The notes beneath the pieces were generated by a model, which was not told the DNA's origin, ran no database searches, and was given only the letters and a program-made list of their open reading frames with translations. This document shows, piece after piece, positions 34,251 to 46,100 of a stretch of 64,000 nucleotides of DNA. Both the position numbers and the translations under genes were made by a program. Source of the stretch: Takakia lepidozioides (lineage: Eukaryota; Streptophyta; Takakiopsida; Takakiales; Takakiaceae); contig CM060731.1 of assembly GCA_030704615.1 (NCBI GenBank), positions 56,774,756 to 56,838,755 on the forward strand. The letters are read 5' to 3'. Numbering within the stretch: position 1 is the stretch's first letter; each line of letters opens with the position of its first letter.

Positions 34251-35560
34251 AAATGAAATGGTACTTTGTAACATCCACGGAAAACTCGAAAAGCTTTTGG
34301 GACAAAAAGGAAAAAATGAAAAAATGAAAGAAGAGACAAAACCACAGCTCAAAAGCAACTATTGCTCAAGGGATTGCCGCCCTTATAAGGGCCAAGACCT
34401 CATGCAAATAAACTACCAAGCATTTTCTGATCCTCATAATGGAAGACTTCAGTGAGAGATTGGGTTTTCACGGAATAGAGAGTTGAATATCCCACAGATC
34501 TCATAGTATAGAGGGCAATAAAAGAAGAAGTGTTCAGCAGTTTTGAATTCTTAGTTGCGACTGGTGCATGCTAAGCATAGGCGATCCTCATTGGAGGTTT
34601 TTCCATCTACCAGTCTCTATTTGTAGATCGAGGGAGCCCACACTAGACCGCCCCAATGCCTTGAGGAGGGAGGGAGATAAAGACAAATTGGACCACAATA
34701 TTCTATCGTTACGGAGAACCAAGAATGTCTCCCGATAGAAATGGAGTTTTGTTGTGAGAGTGGGTAGCTTCCACGTTTTCTTGACATGTAGTTCCATAAG
34801 TTCTCTTCTGATGAGTCTATTGCGATCTTGTTTGGATGTGATTTCTGTATTTTGTAGCAACAGGGAAGCAATAGAGAGTCCATTGCGTTGTAAAAACTAC
34901 ATACTCGAGCATATCAGGAGGCCTTGAAACCTGCTGTTTTGAGCCTAATAGGTGTTGTGAGGGCTCTTGCCACGAGCTCTTTGGGTGGAAGGCCTTGGAA
35001 CCTTTCAAGAAAGATTGTAAGCCGGAAGAGGGTCTCGGTTTGAAGTGGTACACATGCAAACTCTGTACATATGATGTGTGATCGGAGTTGTGCTTCTAGC
35101 GCCAGACATTGCTTGAAGATGAATTTGCGTCTGCATGACCATTGAAAACCCTGATCTTAATTTTGCTAAGATTGACCTGCAACCCATAGTCGTTGGAGAA
35201 TTTCTCCAGGATGTAAAGATGGCGTTGTAGGAAGACAAGAGATTGTGCCAAGAGGGCAACATCATTAATATAGAGAAGTGTTGACTACATTGGCCCCACA
35301 TCGAAAGGCACCCAACTCCATGCAGGTTTTTTGAAATGTAACCCTTAACAACGTCTATGTAGATCCAGTGGAGGGGGCAACCCTGTTTGACCCCAACGTT
35401 GTTATGGATCTCTGTCGAGAATTCCCTCGTGACTTTGACCATGCCAATGGCAATCTCGTATATAGATAAGATGGCTTATATGATGTCCATGTATTGGATA
35501 TATGTCAGATGTACTTCGCCGCCTGCCAATATATGGCGGCCTTCTGGAATGGTTTCAAAT
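34250..35560 (-). mobile_element. LINE (non-LTR) retrotransposon fragment
   Basis: The minus strand has a non-LTR reverse transcriptase spread over broken frames: EIAIGMVKVT then NNVGVKQGCPLHWIYIDV (35300-35480), a degenerate active-site block LLYINDVALLAQS in place of the usual FADD box (about 35240-35280), and LQVNLSKIKIRVFNGH (about 35130-35190). Downstream at about 34460-34580 is the C-terminal Cys/His region (LCLACTSRN, AEHFFFYCPLYYE). No endonuclease is seen, consistent with 5' truncation, and frameshifts are frequent. Confidence 0.75.
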
Positions 35561-36169
35561 TCGGAAGTGCCGCACAAATCTAATGCTAGTTCAATTTGGA
35601 ACAGTTCTTGCAGATTCCCCATAAATGTTGTGCTTCACATATGCATCCACGTGTTTCGTACTGCCTGCCCTGTGCTGTGCATTTTGCCGTCATCGTCGCC
35701 ATGGGGTCATTCGGTATAAAGGGTTGTGTCGGAAATGATCTTGTGTTGCACACATCCGTGCGAGGTGACTCTTGGAGTGTCAGTGTTTGTGCTGTGCTCT
35801 TCTGGCACGGCACGACCTCATTACATTCGGGGTCTTCCTGTTTACTGCTCTCCAGGGTTTTTGCCGTCTTTCTATAAAGGATGGTTTCATGTCATGTTCA
35901 GGGTTTGTTTTTCATCCAAAAACAGCACGGCTGCTTGTGGCCTTCTTTATTTGAAAACAATTTTTCTAGTTGGTGTCTCTCAGCGTGGTTATCTCCGAAG
36001 TTCAGTGCATGTCATTCTTGCATCCTTCTGATGCATCGACCGCAGCATTTGGGTTACTGCTACCCTTGTTGACCTCAATTTTTTTGTGGTGGATCCCCTT
36101 TCCAGAATTGCGGGCTATCAAATCGGGGATTCCGTTGTGAATCGAAAGTTTTGGTCAGCGTAGGAAAAC
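35561..36169. other. 5' flank of MULE copy 2
   Basis: No conserved protein is recognised. The segment next to 36170 is presumably the leader of the MULE transposase; copy 1 is truncated before it, so the extent of the element on this side cannot be set by comparison. Confidence 0.35.
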
Positions 36170-39100
36170 ATGTCTAAGGACAGAGATAGACTAGCACGAT
36201 TTCATTCCAATGCAGGTAGTCTTCCAATGACTGCCACTGCAGACGACGATGGGTTTGCAGTTGTTCATGAGGATGAGCTGGTTACAGTGTTCCCATTGGA
36301 ATTGGGTTCTCTGCTTATTCAAAAGGAGGTGTATGACGAGGATGAGAATTTGGATTCTGGACATTTGGAAAAACCATTGGTTGGCGAGTGTGGAAGGAAG
36401 TGGAGAGTCCTTCCAGGCACATACCGTGTCCTTGGAAAAGAGAGAAGACAATCAGCAGGATCAGTCATTACCCCTGGAACTGCAGCATCGGTCGTGCAGC
36501 AGAAGGGCACAGTTCATGTGAAAAAAGAGGTGAGCACATCCACTACATTCGTGACTATTTCAGACTCGTCCTCGGAGGATGTTTCTGAGATTCCTCCGCC
36601 AGTGCAGACTCCATTCTTGGATGAATCCGAATTGCAAGAGATAACGAGTGTCATTCCAAAATTGAAAGCCCTCGCAGGGGTGCCTGGGTGCAAGAGCGAG
36701 CTGCGTTTTGTTGATTGGGAGTCCCTTCGTGTGCAGCGGGTTCAATACGTGCCAGCAGAGTTTGATGGGGACATCTTGTTTGAGCTCAACCCTCCCCCGT
36801 CTTCCAATGGACTGGCTGGGCTTCTGCAGGGCATGGACAAGAAACATGACGGACACCCTTGGTGCAGGACAAAAACGTCAAACATCCACAACGACATTGG
36901 ATTGAAATTTCGAAGGTCGGTTTGCGTTGGGCATTGCAAGTGCCTGAATATAACTTGCCCTCGCCTGAGAAACAGCACTCAACCAAACGAGAGTGAGTGG
37001 GAAGGTGTGCCATTGAATCCTTTCACCCCAGGACTTGCCCCTCCCAAGACCAATACTTTTGTGTGCAGGTTCTGCAAACTTTCCCCGTCCTGTGTTTCTG
37101 TGTGCCACGCTCGTATGTACCAGGTGGCACACCGATGCAAAACAATGACTCGTGCCTGCATTCATATGGGTGCACACGAGCATCCTGTGTCCAAAGGAAG
37201 TTGCAGGGATAGCGTGGACATCGCTAGAAATCTGCTGAAGCGGGAGTTCCACAATGCCCCTTCTGCAACACCTTCTGCTATAGCGCTTGCAGCTAGCAAG
37301 GCTTTCCTGGAAAAACACATATCGGGTGAAGGGGATTCGACACAGCCAATGCTGGATGCAGATTCACTTGATGGAGTGATGGACCATTTCTCCGTGTTGA
37401 GCTCTCCCAATATTCGAAACCAGGTGAATGCACTCAGAGTCGGCACAGGCAATGCTGGAATCATGGACAACATTATGGACCTCAAACGGAGAAGTCGCTA
37501 TGAATTCATTCAAAACAGTATCTTCCCTGGCCAGGGCTCATCCAAGGTTTATTTGTTCAAGATGTCCGCAGTGGGCGAAGGCAGTGGTGTTAGCATTGTC
37601 CGCCGAATGCAACCTGGAGGAGATTTGGCTAAATGTTGGTTGATGTTTGATCACTGCAAACGGGTGAAGGGTTGGACAACCATGGCGTGCCATGTGTATG
37701 ATCCAGCGTACCAACGTGTGCTCTCAATAGCAATTTGTGACACGCAGTCGGAGGACATTGAATCCCAGATGCTCATGTGGAATTCGCTCCTGGCCGTCAT
37801 GCAGCGCAACGGAATACAGAAGACAAATTTTGCGGGCTTCATGGCTGATAGTGCACAGGCAAATTTCAATGCAGTGCGGCGCGTGTTTGGTTCGGGGGAT
37901 CCTAAGGTCCCAATGGAAAATAGGGAGCGCACATGCCTCTTCCATTGGAGTCAATCTCTGGCACGTCATACAAAGCAGTGCATTCGCCTTGACCTTCAGT
38001 TGGAGCACAGAAGGCTCTGTCTCAAGTACAAAAATGCCAACTCAATGGGAGAAGCTGAGAGCACTTACCAAGCAATCCGGGCTTGGTGGTTCTCCTCTGG
38101 TGCTGCTACTGGTATCCACCTGAAGGAGTTGGAGGACTGGTTGGTTTTCTGGCACTTCAGATACAGACAGTGGGGAGCTTTCATGACGACGGTAAGCCTC
38201 TCGAATCCCAAAATCAGAAATTTTGCAACATGCCTCTTCATTTGGGGTTCTTGGATTGTCGCTTGAAGAACCTCTTCCATTTCCTTTCCTTCCTCACATT
38301 TCCATGCAATGCCTCGTGCAGGAAATGTCCTTGGAGGACTTGGCCGACATGCCATCCTGTAATTTGGCAGAGACTGTTCATAACGCCTGGATGCAGCAAT
38401 CTACCAAAGCAGGTCGTGACTTGTATGTGGCCACTGCTGATGACATGGTGCGGGCACTCACACAACAAACCAGGTACCGCAATTTTCTGATGGGACGGGG
38501 TGGAGGCAAGGGCCCCGGTTCGACTTTGTTGATGCTAAGGGCTGCGAGTAGGTCTGGAGACCCATCCAAGATGGCCAAAGCTCTGAACAGGTGCACTGAA
38601 GGCTCCCCATTGCAATCCAGGCTCCCTCATTTGGAAGGCGAGGAAAGATTTGGATCATGCAAAAGGAAATTGAACACTCTTCCAGGTTCAGATGGAGATT
38701 CCCATCGCCCAGACAGGGTCAATTTCTCTGTGCCAAAGGTGTCTCCAGTGCAGACTAAGTCCTGTGCCGGCCCCTTCCCAGGTGGGTCCTCCTCCTGTGG
38801 AGCAGGTGCAGAACATGCAAGCACAGCAGCAGGAATCCCATTGGAGGAGGTGGTGGCCATGGTGCAGGAATCTGATTGCATTGATAGTGAGTGGCATATA
38901 GAACGCACCCCACCAGGATCTAGAGTTGCTTGCATGGCAATTCGGACCCCCTCTTTCAAGAAATGCAAATCAAAAATATGCAAAGGCTCCAGGGGGACTC
39001 CAGCTCCAACATTCACAGGGTTGTTCCGACCTTATCATAGTGGGGAGTCAAAGGACCACAAGTTCTGGTTCTGCCCAGACGATATGGCACGATGCGTCAA

Positions 39101-40170
39101 GGGAACAGTTCGTCCTTCGGTGATAATGAAACCCCCTCCCCCCGCAATTTGGCCTGTGAAACTTGGGACGTCGCTGTCAACAACCGAGATAAGCATGCTG
39201 GAGGAGGGAGGGTTTTGTCTTGCACGATCCCGAGTGGTGCCCTTGTGCACTGTCGGCACAGATGTGCCACAAGCTCCGGCAATGCCTCCACCCGGTGCCG
39301 ACTCCCACCCAACAAAAAGAGATGGAAAAACAGTGCGCCGTGTCGCTTCGGGTGCAGATCACGAATGCAAGATGGAATCGGCTAGAATTTTGCAGGCTCG
39401 GGTGGCTCGTATCACCGAAGTCCCTGCCCCGGGGTATGGACGGATTTACACAGTGCTGTCTATTGGCTCAGTTCTTCATGGCAAAGAATATCAGGTTACC
39501 GTGGGGAATTTCCCTACTTGCACTTGTCCGGATTTTGTAACGATGCGTGAGGGCGCTCTCGGCATGAGAGGGAAGTGGGTCCCCTGCAAGCATCAATATT
39601 ACATATACCTTGTAATTATGTGTTGCGACGGTAAGAGAGACTAATTCATTCCCAAGCCACACTAGGCTACGGAGAAGTCATCACCCTTCTGCAGCGGGAC
39701 ACCTCACGTAGGGCTCAGCCAAATTCTCTTTGAACACATACGAGCCATGCCCACTTCCCATACTGGTTTCAAGGTTACCGTGTGAAGACTTTGCATTTAG
39801 GACAAACACATACATTTCGTTCACGGAACCAGGGCAAATGCACATGCCATTCATTGTAAGCGTCTATCTGTGAATTGAAATAGAGTGTGTCAATCATTCT
39901 GAGCTCTATTCTGCCATATTTTCATATTACTCTTTTTGTGCAGGCATTGTAGACATGGTGCATGGTGGCCCCCTTTGTTTTGTCCACGGTAATAGGCCCT
40001 CTTCTTGCAATCCTCGCCTATAGGACCTGCTTCTCCAGCAAATTTGTGCCGCTCACGCTTTGCACCCTAAACGTGAGCTCAGCTCACGCTTTGCACCCTA
40101 AACGTGAGCTCAGCTCCCAGGCTCACGGGGCTGGGCTCACGCCGTAGCTACGCTGCTACCAGACTGACCA
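36170..40170 (+). mobile_element. MULE-like element copy 2 with a near-intact SWIM transposase
   Basis: Exon 1 (36170-38191, 674 codons) joins exon 2 (38322 to the TAA at 39642-39644) in phase 0 through GACG|GTAAGC and GTGCAG, giving about 1,114 residues. In order there are an acidic N-terminus; a Cys/His cluster at residues about 230-345 (HPWCRTKTSNIHNDIGLKF, CVGHCKCLNITCP, CRFCKLSPSCVSVCHARM, RCKTMTRACIHMG) of WRKY/GCM-like type; a DDE-like core with SIAICDTQSEDIESQ, GFMADSAQANFNAV and the MULE C-x2-H signature CLFHWSQSLARH; a low-complexity stretch; and a SWIM finger (TCTCPDF...WVPCKH). Copy 1 continues about 23 residues past this stop, where CAA has become TAA here. Matching 3' flank continues to about 40170 and ends at GTAGCTACGCTGC. 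Such proteins cut and rejoin DNA in the nucleus. The missing tail leaves activity uncertain. Confidence 0.8.
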
Positions 40171-40590
40171 GCACACTGAACAGTGGACACATGGAAGGAC
40201 TGCCGAGCAACCTGTGGCGGGGCAGCATACTGTCTTCATTGATGAGCAGACTGAACCACAGACTAACCAGCAGACTGCACAGGTCACAGATGGAAGGACT
40301 GACCAGGATGGCTCGGAGCGGCAGACTGCACAGCTCAGCTCTGACTGCACAGTTCAGATTGCACGGCCTGACCAGCACACTGCACTCTTCACAGAGGGAA
40401 GGACTGACGACCAACCTGCCACCGAGCACATTGCCCACATTGAGGAAGAGACTGAACCGCAGAGTTGCCAGTAGACTGCACAGTTCACAGACGAAAGGAC
40501 TGACGAAGAACCGACGGCCGAGCAGACTGCCCACATTGAGCAACAGACTGAACATGCTGGCAGGCACACTGACAAGGAACCACATGCGGC
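40171..40590. repeat. CAGACTG/GACTGCACAG-rich tract
   Basis: A dense, irregular array of GACTG words (AGACTGCACAG, GGACTGACCAG, GACTGAAC) spans the whole stretch and starts immediately at the MULE copy 2 end. It is the first of several such tracts up to 46.8 kb. Apparent open frames across it on both strands are by-products of the repeat. Confidence 0.7.
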
Positions 40591-40741
40591 GTAGACACCG
40601 TCTGGTATAGCGCTGGATTACATGGAGTCTGCTCCCTCACCCCTTGGGCAGGTTGTGCCATTTCCTCTTTCAGCACTGTTGTTTTGTTTTAGCACATTGT
40701 GAAATTGGGCTAATTTGACATTTTGCTCGGTATCCTCACAG

Positions 40742-42423
40742 GATGTTCGTCCCTCTGTTGGCAGACTGTCTACTTTTAAGGACCTGACATCTTCCACCCA
40801 TGCTGCAAACGTGGGATCGACAACCAAGAAAGGTGTGGGGGTGAGCACGCCCCCCGATGCGCGGGTCAGTTCTACGCATGTGACCCACGAAGCTGCAAAG
40901 ACAGGTCCAGCAAGTATAAACAAACCTGCTGACCAGCCTCTGTTGCGAAGTAGGGCGGCAGCACTGCATTTGTCTGCTCTATCTAGCCCGCCTACAGCTG
41001 GCCCTGCTTCCCAAGGGAGAGGCAAAGCCAAGAAGCGGACTGTCGTGGACCATGCTGAGGAGGTCGAGGAGGGTCCGAGTACCAAGAGACCGGTGAAGAA
41101 AAAGTCTGACGTCTTTATGAACAAGAACCGCAAGCTGGCCTTGGACATGGACAAAGATGTGGGTCGTTTCCTGGAGCAGCACAGGTGAGTATTGTGCTCA
41201 GTCTCCTCGTCTGTCTTTGTCGTTAAGTGCTTTGCGCTCTGTTGTGGTCAGTTTGCACGCTGGTCAGTCTGCTGCTGGTTTCATCATTGTCTGTTGTGGT
41301 TAGTCTTGTCAGTCTGATGAATTGTTCAGCCTGTAGAGTGTTTGGTACCATGTTGACGTCAGTCTGTTCAGTACATGAGGCTTCCCGAAGGATGGTCTGC
41401 TCTGTGCAGGATGGGTGCTCGGTTTGGCAAAGCACATGCTCTGTACATGAAGGCGGGTAATACCATGTTGATGTTTTTTGAAGGGGACCCACGGTTTGAA
41501 TGTGGACTGTCGCCGGATGACATAAAGGCGGTCCAGAAGGTTGAGTCGGAGTGCACAGATAGACTCCTGGAGCTGTGGTGTCGATTCTATGAGAAGTCGG
41601 TTGAGGCTGCGTTCACCAACACTATTGCTGTTCTTCCAACGTCGACGTGGACGGTGTTGAAGTCATTGGGGGTGGGGCAACATGAAAGCCTTCTGGAGGT
41701 CTTGAAAGGTTGCCTCAGCACTGAACGACTGGGCAAGGACTTGAAAGAGTGCGATTTCATTTTGGTGCCAATTGGGGACGAGTAAGAACTCTTCTAAGTC
41801 TGCTGAGACTGTCTCCTGAGTCATAGTCTGGTTTCGCAGTGTCGTCTTGACTCCGAGCGATTAAGTTGACCTCTGTATTTGTGCAGTGGACTGGGTTTGA
41901 AGATTGAGTCTGCTGAGTGGTCGGTCTGCTGAGTGTCAGTCTGCTGAGTCTGCCCATCATGATTGTGCAATGACGCCATGTTGTTTGATACCATTGCAGG
42001 GGGCACTGGAGTGTTTGTATCATCGACCTCCGCAAGGGCTGTTACACTCACGTGAACTCTATCAGGGACTTGCATAAATGTCCCTTTGTTCTAGGATGGA
42101 TTCGGAAGCTTCATGCTGAGTGCTTAGGGTACTCGATGGACTCACCAGAGTGGCATGAGATTGTCCAAGCATTTCAGTTCCACGCGCCTGATGTGCCCCA
42201 GCAACCATTCAGCTGGGAGTGTGGCTTTTACATCATGTCATTCATTCAAGTGTTTTATGAGTGGGTAAAAGTCAGAGCAAATGTCTCCAAGACTGCAAAG
42301 CCAGAGAGAGTAACACCTTTCACGAAGGACTGGTTTACTTTCAAGTTTGCACTTGGGCAGCGAATGCAGTGTGCCCAGTATATCATGCGGGGGTTGGACA
42401 ATGTAGAGAAACTGCTCTCATGA
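40742..42423 (+). CDS. Ulp1-type (C48) cysteine protease gene, 3' exons
   Basis: Three exons: 40742-41185 (acceptor CTCACAG, donor ACAG|GTGAGT), about 41484-41781 (donor GA|GTAAGA) and 42000-42423 (acceptor TTGCAG), ending at TGA. The first is basic and nuclear-localisation-like (RGKAKKRTVVD, KRPVKKKSD). The others form a C48 domain: WTVLKSLG, then CDFILVPIGDE spliced onto GHWSVCIIDLRKGCY (catalytic His), HVNSIRD (Asn where Asp is usual), and DVPQQPFSWECGFYIMSF with the oxyanion Gln and nucleophile Cys. Ulp1 proteases cleave SUMO or related conjugates, and plant MULE and CACTA elements often carry them. The frame is clean, unlike the ParB-like part at 31.5-33 kb. An AATAAA at 42460 suits polyadenylation. 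Confidence 0.8.
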
Positions 42424-42459
42424 GTATGATGTACTTGTCCTATGAAGTCTATGTACCGA

Positions 42460-42465
42460 AATAAA
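42460..42465 (+). promoter_or_regulatory. Polyadenylation signal AATAAA
   Basis: AATAAA lies 37 bases after the stop of the Ulp1 gene, within a short A-rich run. Position and sequence fit a near-upstream element. Confidence 0.5.
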
Positions 42466-42599
42466 AAATGCGAGTCTTTTCGCTAACTATTCCAATGGTG
42501 ATGAGCACTTTTGTGTACTGTGGGTGCTGGCATGTTTTATGTTGTCACTAAACTCAATGGACACAATGGTGTCAATTTTTCCATGCACTGTGCACCCGA

Positions 42600-42930
42600 G
42601 TCTGCTGAGCTTGAATGTGCGAGCAGTACGCTGCCGAGGCTAGGACTGCTGGGTCTGGTACCTAGTCTGGGAGGCACCATGTCCATGAGTCCGCTGGGAC
42701 GCTGGATTGGCATAAGTTGCAGGGATGAGGTGGAAGTGTGGTGAGCAGACTTTTGGAGTGGGCAGCAGACTGGCTTACTGGCGCTTGCAGTCTGTTGACT
42801 GTGACTCTGTTGGGAGACTGCGTGAGTCCGTTGGGGACTATGCTTGGGAGACTGTGTGGGAGTCCGTTGGGAGACTGTGCATTAGTCCATTGCGGACTTG
42901 TATTTCAGAAAGGGACAATGCTACCAGAAG
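42600..42930. repeat. AGTCTG/AGTCCG-rich tract
   Basis: GTCTGCTGAG, GAGTCCGTTGGG, GGGAGACTGYGT and related words recur over 300 bp. It is of the same family as tracts at 40171-40590, 41190-41480, 41790-41990, 44360-44810 and 46560-46800. Confidence 0.65.
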
Positions 42931-42932
42931 AA

Positions 42933-43132
42933 TTGCAGACTTATATTGTCTTCTTCGTGACACCTACCCGACATGAAACCTTGTCTCTTTTCGAGGAATT
43001 GCAAACTTATATTGTCTTCTCCGTGACACCTACACGACGTGAAATCTTGTCTCTTTTCGAGGCATTGCAGACTTATATTGTCTTCTTCGTGACATCTACA
43101 CGGCCTGAAACCTTGCGAATTTTCGAGTATAT
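42933..43132. repeat. Triplicated ~66-bp repeat at the 3' end of a MULE
   Basis: Three tandem units begin GCAGACTTATATTGTCTTCTT or a close variant and run through CGTGACACCTAC...GAAACCTTGTCTCTTTTCGAG. The period of 66 bp keeps the frame open on the plus strand. The last unit overlaps the end of the minus-strand MULE transposase (TKKTI then stop at 43073), so the array expanded from that gene's 3' end. Confidence 0.75.
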
Positions 43133-46100
43133 ATGTGCTGCAGGTGCAGGTGCAGACACCCTCTTGCTGGTTCTCCGCAAAACCCTAGGCCGGGTTTTCC
43201 AGGCCTCCACGAAATCTCGTCTCCTTTTCAGAGACATGTTGTTGTTGTCGTTCAGAGGACGGAAAGCCTTCGCTGCCGCAGGGTGCAACATTCTAGCCGC
43301 ACTTTTCGCCAGGATATCAACGAGCTGCCCTCTGCACATATGAAGAGCAGATCGGGCATGTGCCTCCAGGTATTTGTCATCACCTACAATGCGAAGTATG
43401 TCCGCGAATTCTTGTTCCAATGAGGCTGAGACCTCCAGAGGTGCCTCGTCGTAGGGGAAGTCGTCCGGAAGATGTCTTTCCATGAACTGATTGGATTCGT
43501 CGTTGCCGCCGGCACCATTGCCCAAGAGCAAGTTAGGTAATCCTCCATGAATGGTTCCCAGCGCCGTGCCACAAGCGCGCACAAGGACGACATCCTGTAG
43601 GTCAGGGTGAAGCATCTTCAGGACACGGACCTGATGCTTGCATAAGTTTCTCTTCATTGCCCATGGGCACGTGCAACAACCCCAATCGCAATCAGGATTG
43701 TAAACAATGTATGTTGTGCGGGGTGGTTTTGCTGAGAACGTAGGTTGGTTCACCAGGACCCAAGGGAAGAGTAACACTCTCAGCAGGAATGTCTCGTGCC
43801 GCAAGTATAGAACTGGATATGTACTTTTCGTGTTTGTCATTTCTTATGAACCCGTGGGTCTTCAAATGGATTGCGTACCAGTAGTGTGTTAGCACACGGC
43901 CAGTGAGTTCCCATATAAGCAAGTCCACTCTACGACCACTCATCTTGCCTTTCCCCATGGCAAGTCTTGCCTTCAGATTTCCATGGTATGCCTCAATGCT
44001 TGCGTTTGTGTCTTGGCTCGCATGAGGGACATGGCGGGCTGCTGTACACCACATTGCTATTTTGGGCTTCCAGTACTGTTCGATATAGTCAAGAAATTCA
44101 TGTCCTTTCGGGTATTTTGACCTCATACGACGGATTCTCCTTGCAACCCACCGAAGCGCTCTTTTCTCGTTGCGTGGTCCCCCTCTACAGTACATGAGGT
44201 CTCCCATATCCTTCAACAAGTTTACAGCGGTCACCGGATCCTTCGTTTTCTTGCATGATTGCTTCACCCATGCCTTGCGGACATGCCAAAGGCAGAGGAA
44301 AATGAGTACTCTTTCAAAAACAATTTTGCACAACACACATGGTACACATTAGAGTCTTGGGATCGGACTGCAATGGTGGACTGCCGGAGTGGACTGTAAC
44401 AGCGACCTGTATCAGCGAGAGCCACTGGACTCGCCCAGTGGACAGTACAATGCCATGACGTTGATGTGCTGGAATAACCCCATTGGACTTCCCCTAGCTA
44501 GGACTGGGGCAGCGGACTGCCCCATTGGACTGCCACAGCGGATTGCCGAGCGGACTTGCCAGGGACTGCCGAGTGGACTTGGCAGCGGACGGCCGACCCA
44601 GGGACTGCTGAGTGGACTTGGCAGCGGACTTGGCAGCGGACTGCCGAGCGGACTTGCCAGGGGACTGATGACCGGACTTGACAGCGGACTACCAGTGGAT
44701 TTGCCCAGCGAACTGCCATCGGGTTTCGCCACAGGAGTCTTCCAGTGGACTGTAGCAATGGACTGCTGCAGTGGACCTCGACAATGGACCGGTGCTGTGG
44801 ACCAACAGACTTACCGAATAGCGTTGATTTCTGCTTTGGCATCGTCCACAATGAAGGCCTTGGGTCGCCAGCTCGGCAAATCTGCGAGGAGTGAATCACG
44901 CAAGGCTCTCATCCACGGAACCAAGTCTCTTGTCCGATTCCTCGCGGATAGGATATAGGCAACTGGTATACCGTTCAACCACTCGTCGAAGACCATCAAC
45001 GTGTACAATGGGAACTGTTGGAATGCACAATGTAAGATGGTCAGAGCATGCAAATTCCGCTCAGTTCTGCACGAGAAGACTTCATAAGAGTGATGAGGTC
45101 TGTAGCGGTTCACAATGGGTCTGCCTCTCGGTCTTCCGCAACGTACACAACCCTAAACATACAGAAAGGGTCAGCACACCAAATATTATGTGAATGTTGC
45201 ATGGTACTATGCTATCATGCTCGTACAAGTCCATGGAATCGTTCGAATAGTACATTGTCATGATTTGTCCCAAAGGTTGCATCGCATGCAACGATACGGT
45301 CATGTCCTAGTTCCAGCATTCATCGTTTCTGCCACGGAGTCTGTATGCCAATAGTGAATGTCAAATCTCCATCAAAATGCTCGAATGTTGGCTCTAATTT
45401 CTCCTCTTGATAGAAAAAAACAGACGCAAGATTCTGGTCTCTCCACATGCGCACACTCTCTGCATCATCGGCGTGCTTTTTGAAGGTTTGTCACGCACGT
45501 TTCTCGGCAAGGTTGCGAACATCTTGCTCCAACAAGAAATCATCGCGGGTCCATGCATCGCCCAAGCCGGTGTTGTTCATCACGTGCTCTTTATGCTCCA
45601 TCATGATTTGGGCGACCGACAGGCCTCGGCACAAACACTCGACGACCCAGGCTTTCAATTCCTCGCTAATGTGTGGTGCATAGGCGTGGCGGGTGTTCCT
45701 GAACTCTGCGGACTTCCCATGCGAGGGTTTCCCTTGCGCATCTGTATGCTCCATGTTGTTGTAGTACGTGAGGACACAGATGTCAGGGGCGAGATAACAT
45801 TGCTGGACCTTGAAACAGCATTGGCAACCACGTTTGTAAGACTCCGACTTCTTTCTCCTTGGGCCTTTATGAGGGCAAGATGTTCCAGCACCCACAAGAG
45901 GTCCTCCACGCTTCTGTTTTGGATCCTCCACTATTGCCTTGTTGGTGCGCTTGTCATCAGGACCATAACAACATTGATACCTGGACAGAAAATTCTAAAA
46001 TCAATATCCAACGACTTGAGGAAGCATAAAATAAGAGAACTCGTGAAACAAAAAATGGCAACAGACATGCAATGAAACGTCAAAAGGACTGAGGATGGTG

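Noticed and set aside
40104-40610. 168-residue frame rich in SRL, NRL and LHSS
   Set aside because: A by-product of the CAGACTG repeat tract, with equally long frames on the other strand.
44389-44958. 189-residue frame rich in GLPSGLGSGL
   Set aside because: It is a translation of the GGACTGCC repeat tract in a MULE intron, on the strand opposite to the transposase.
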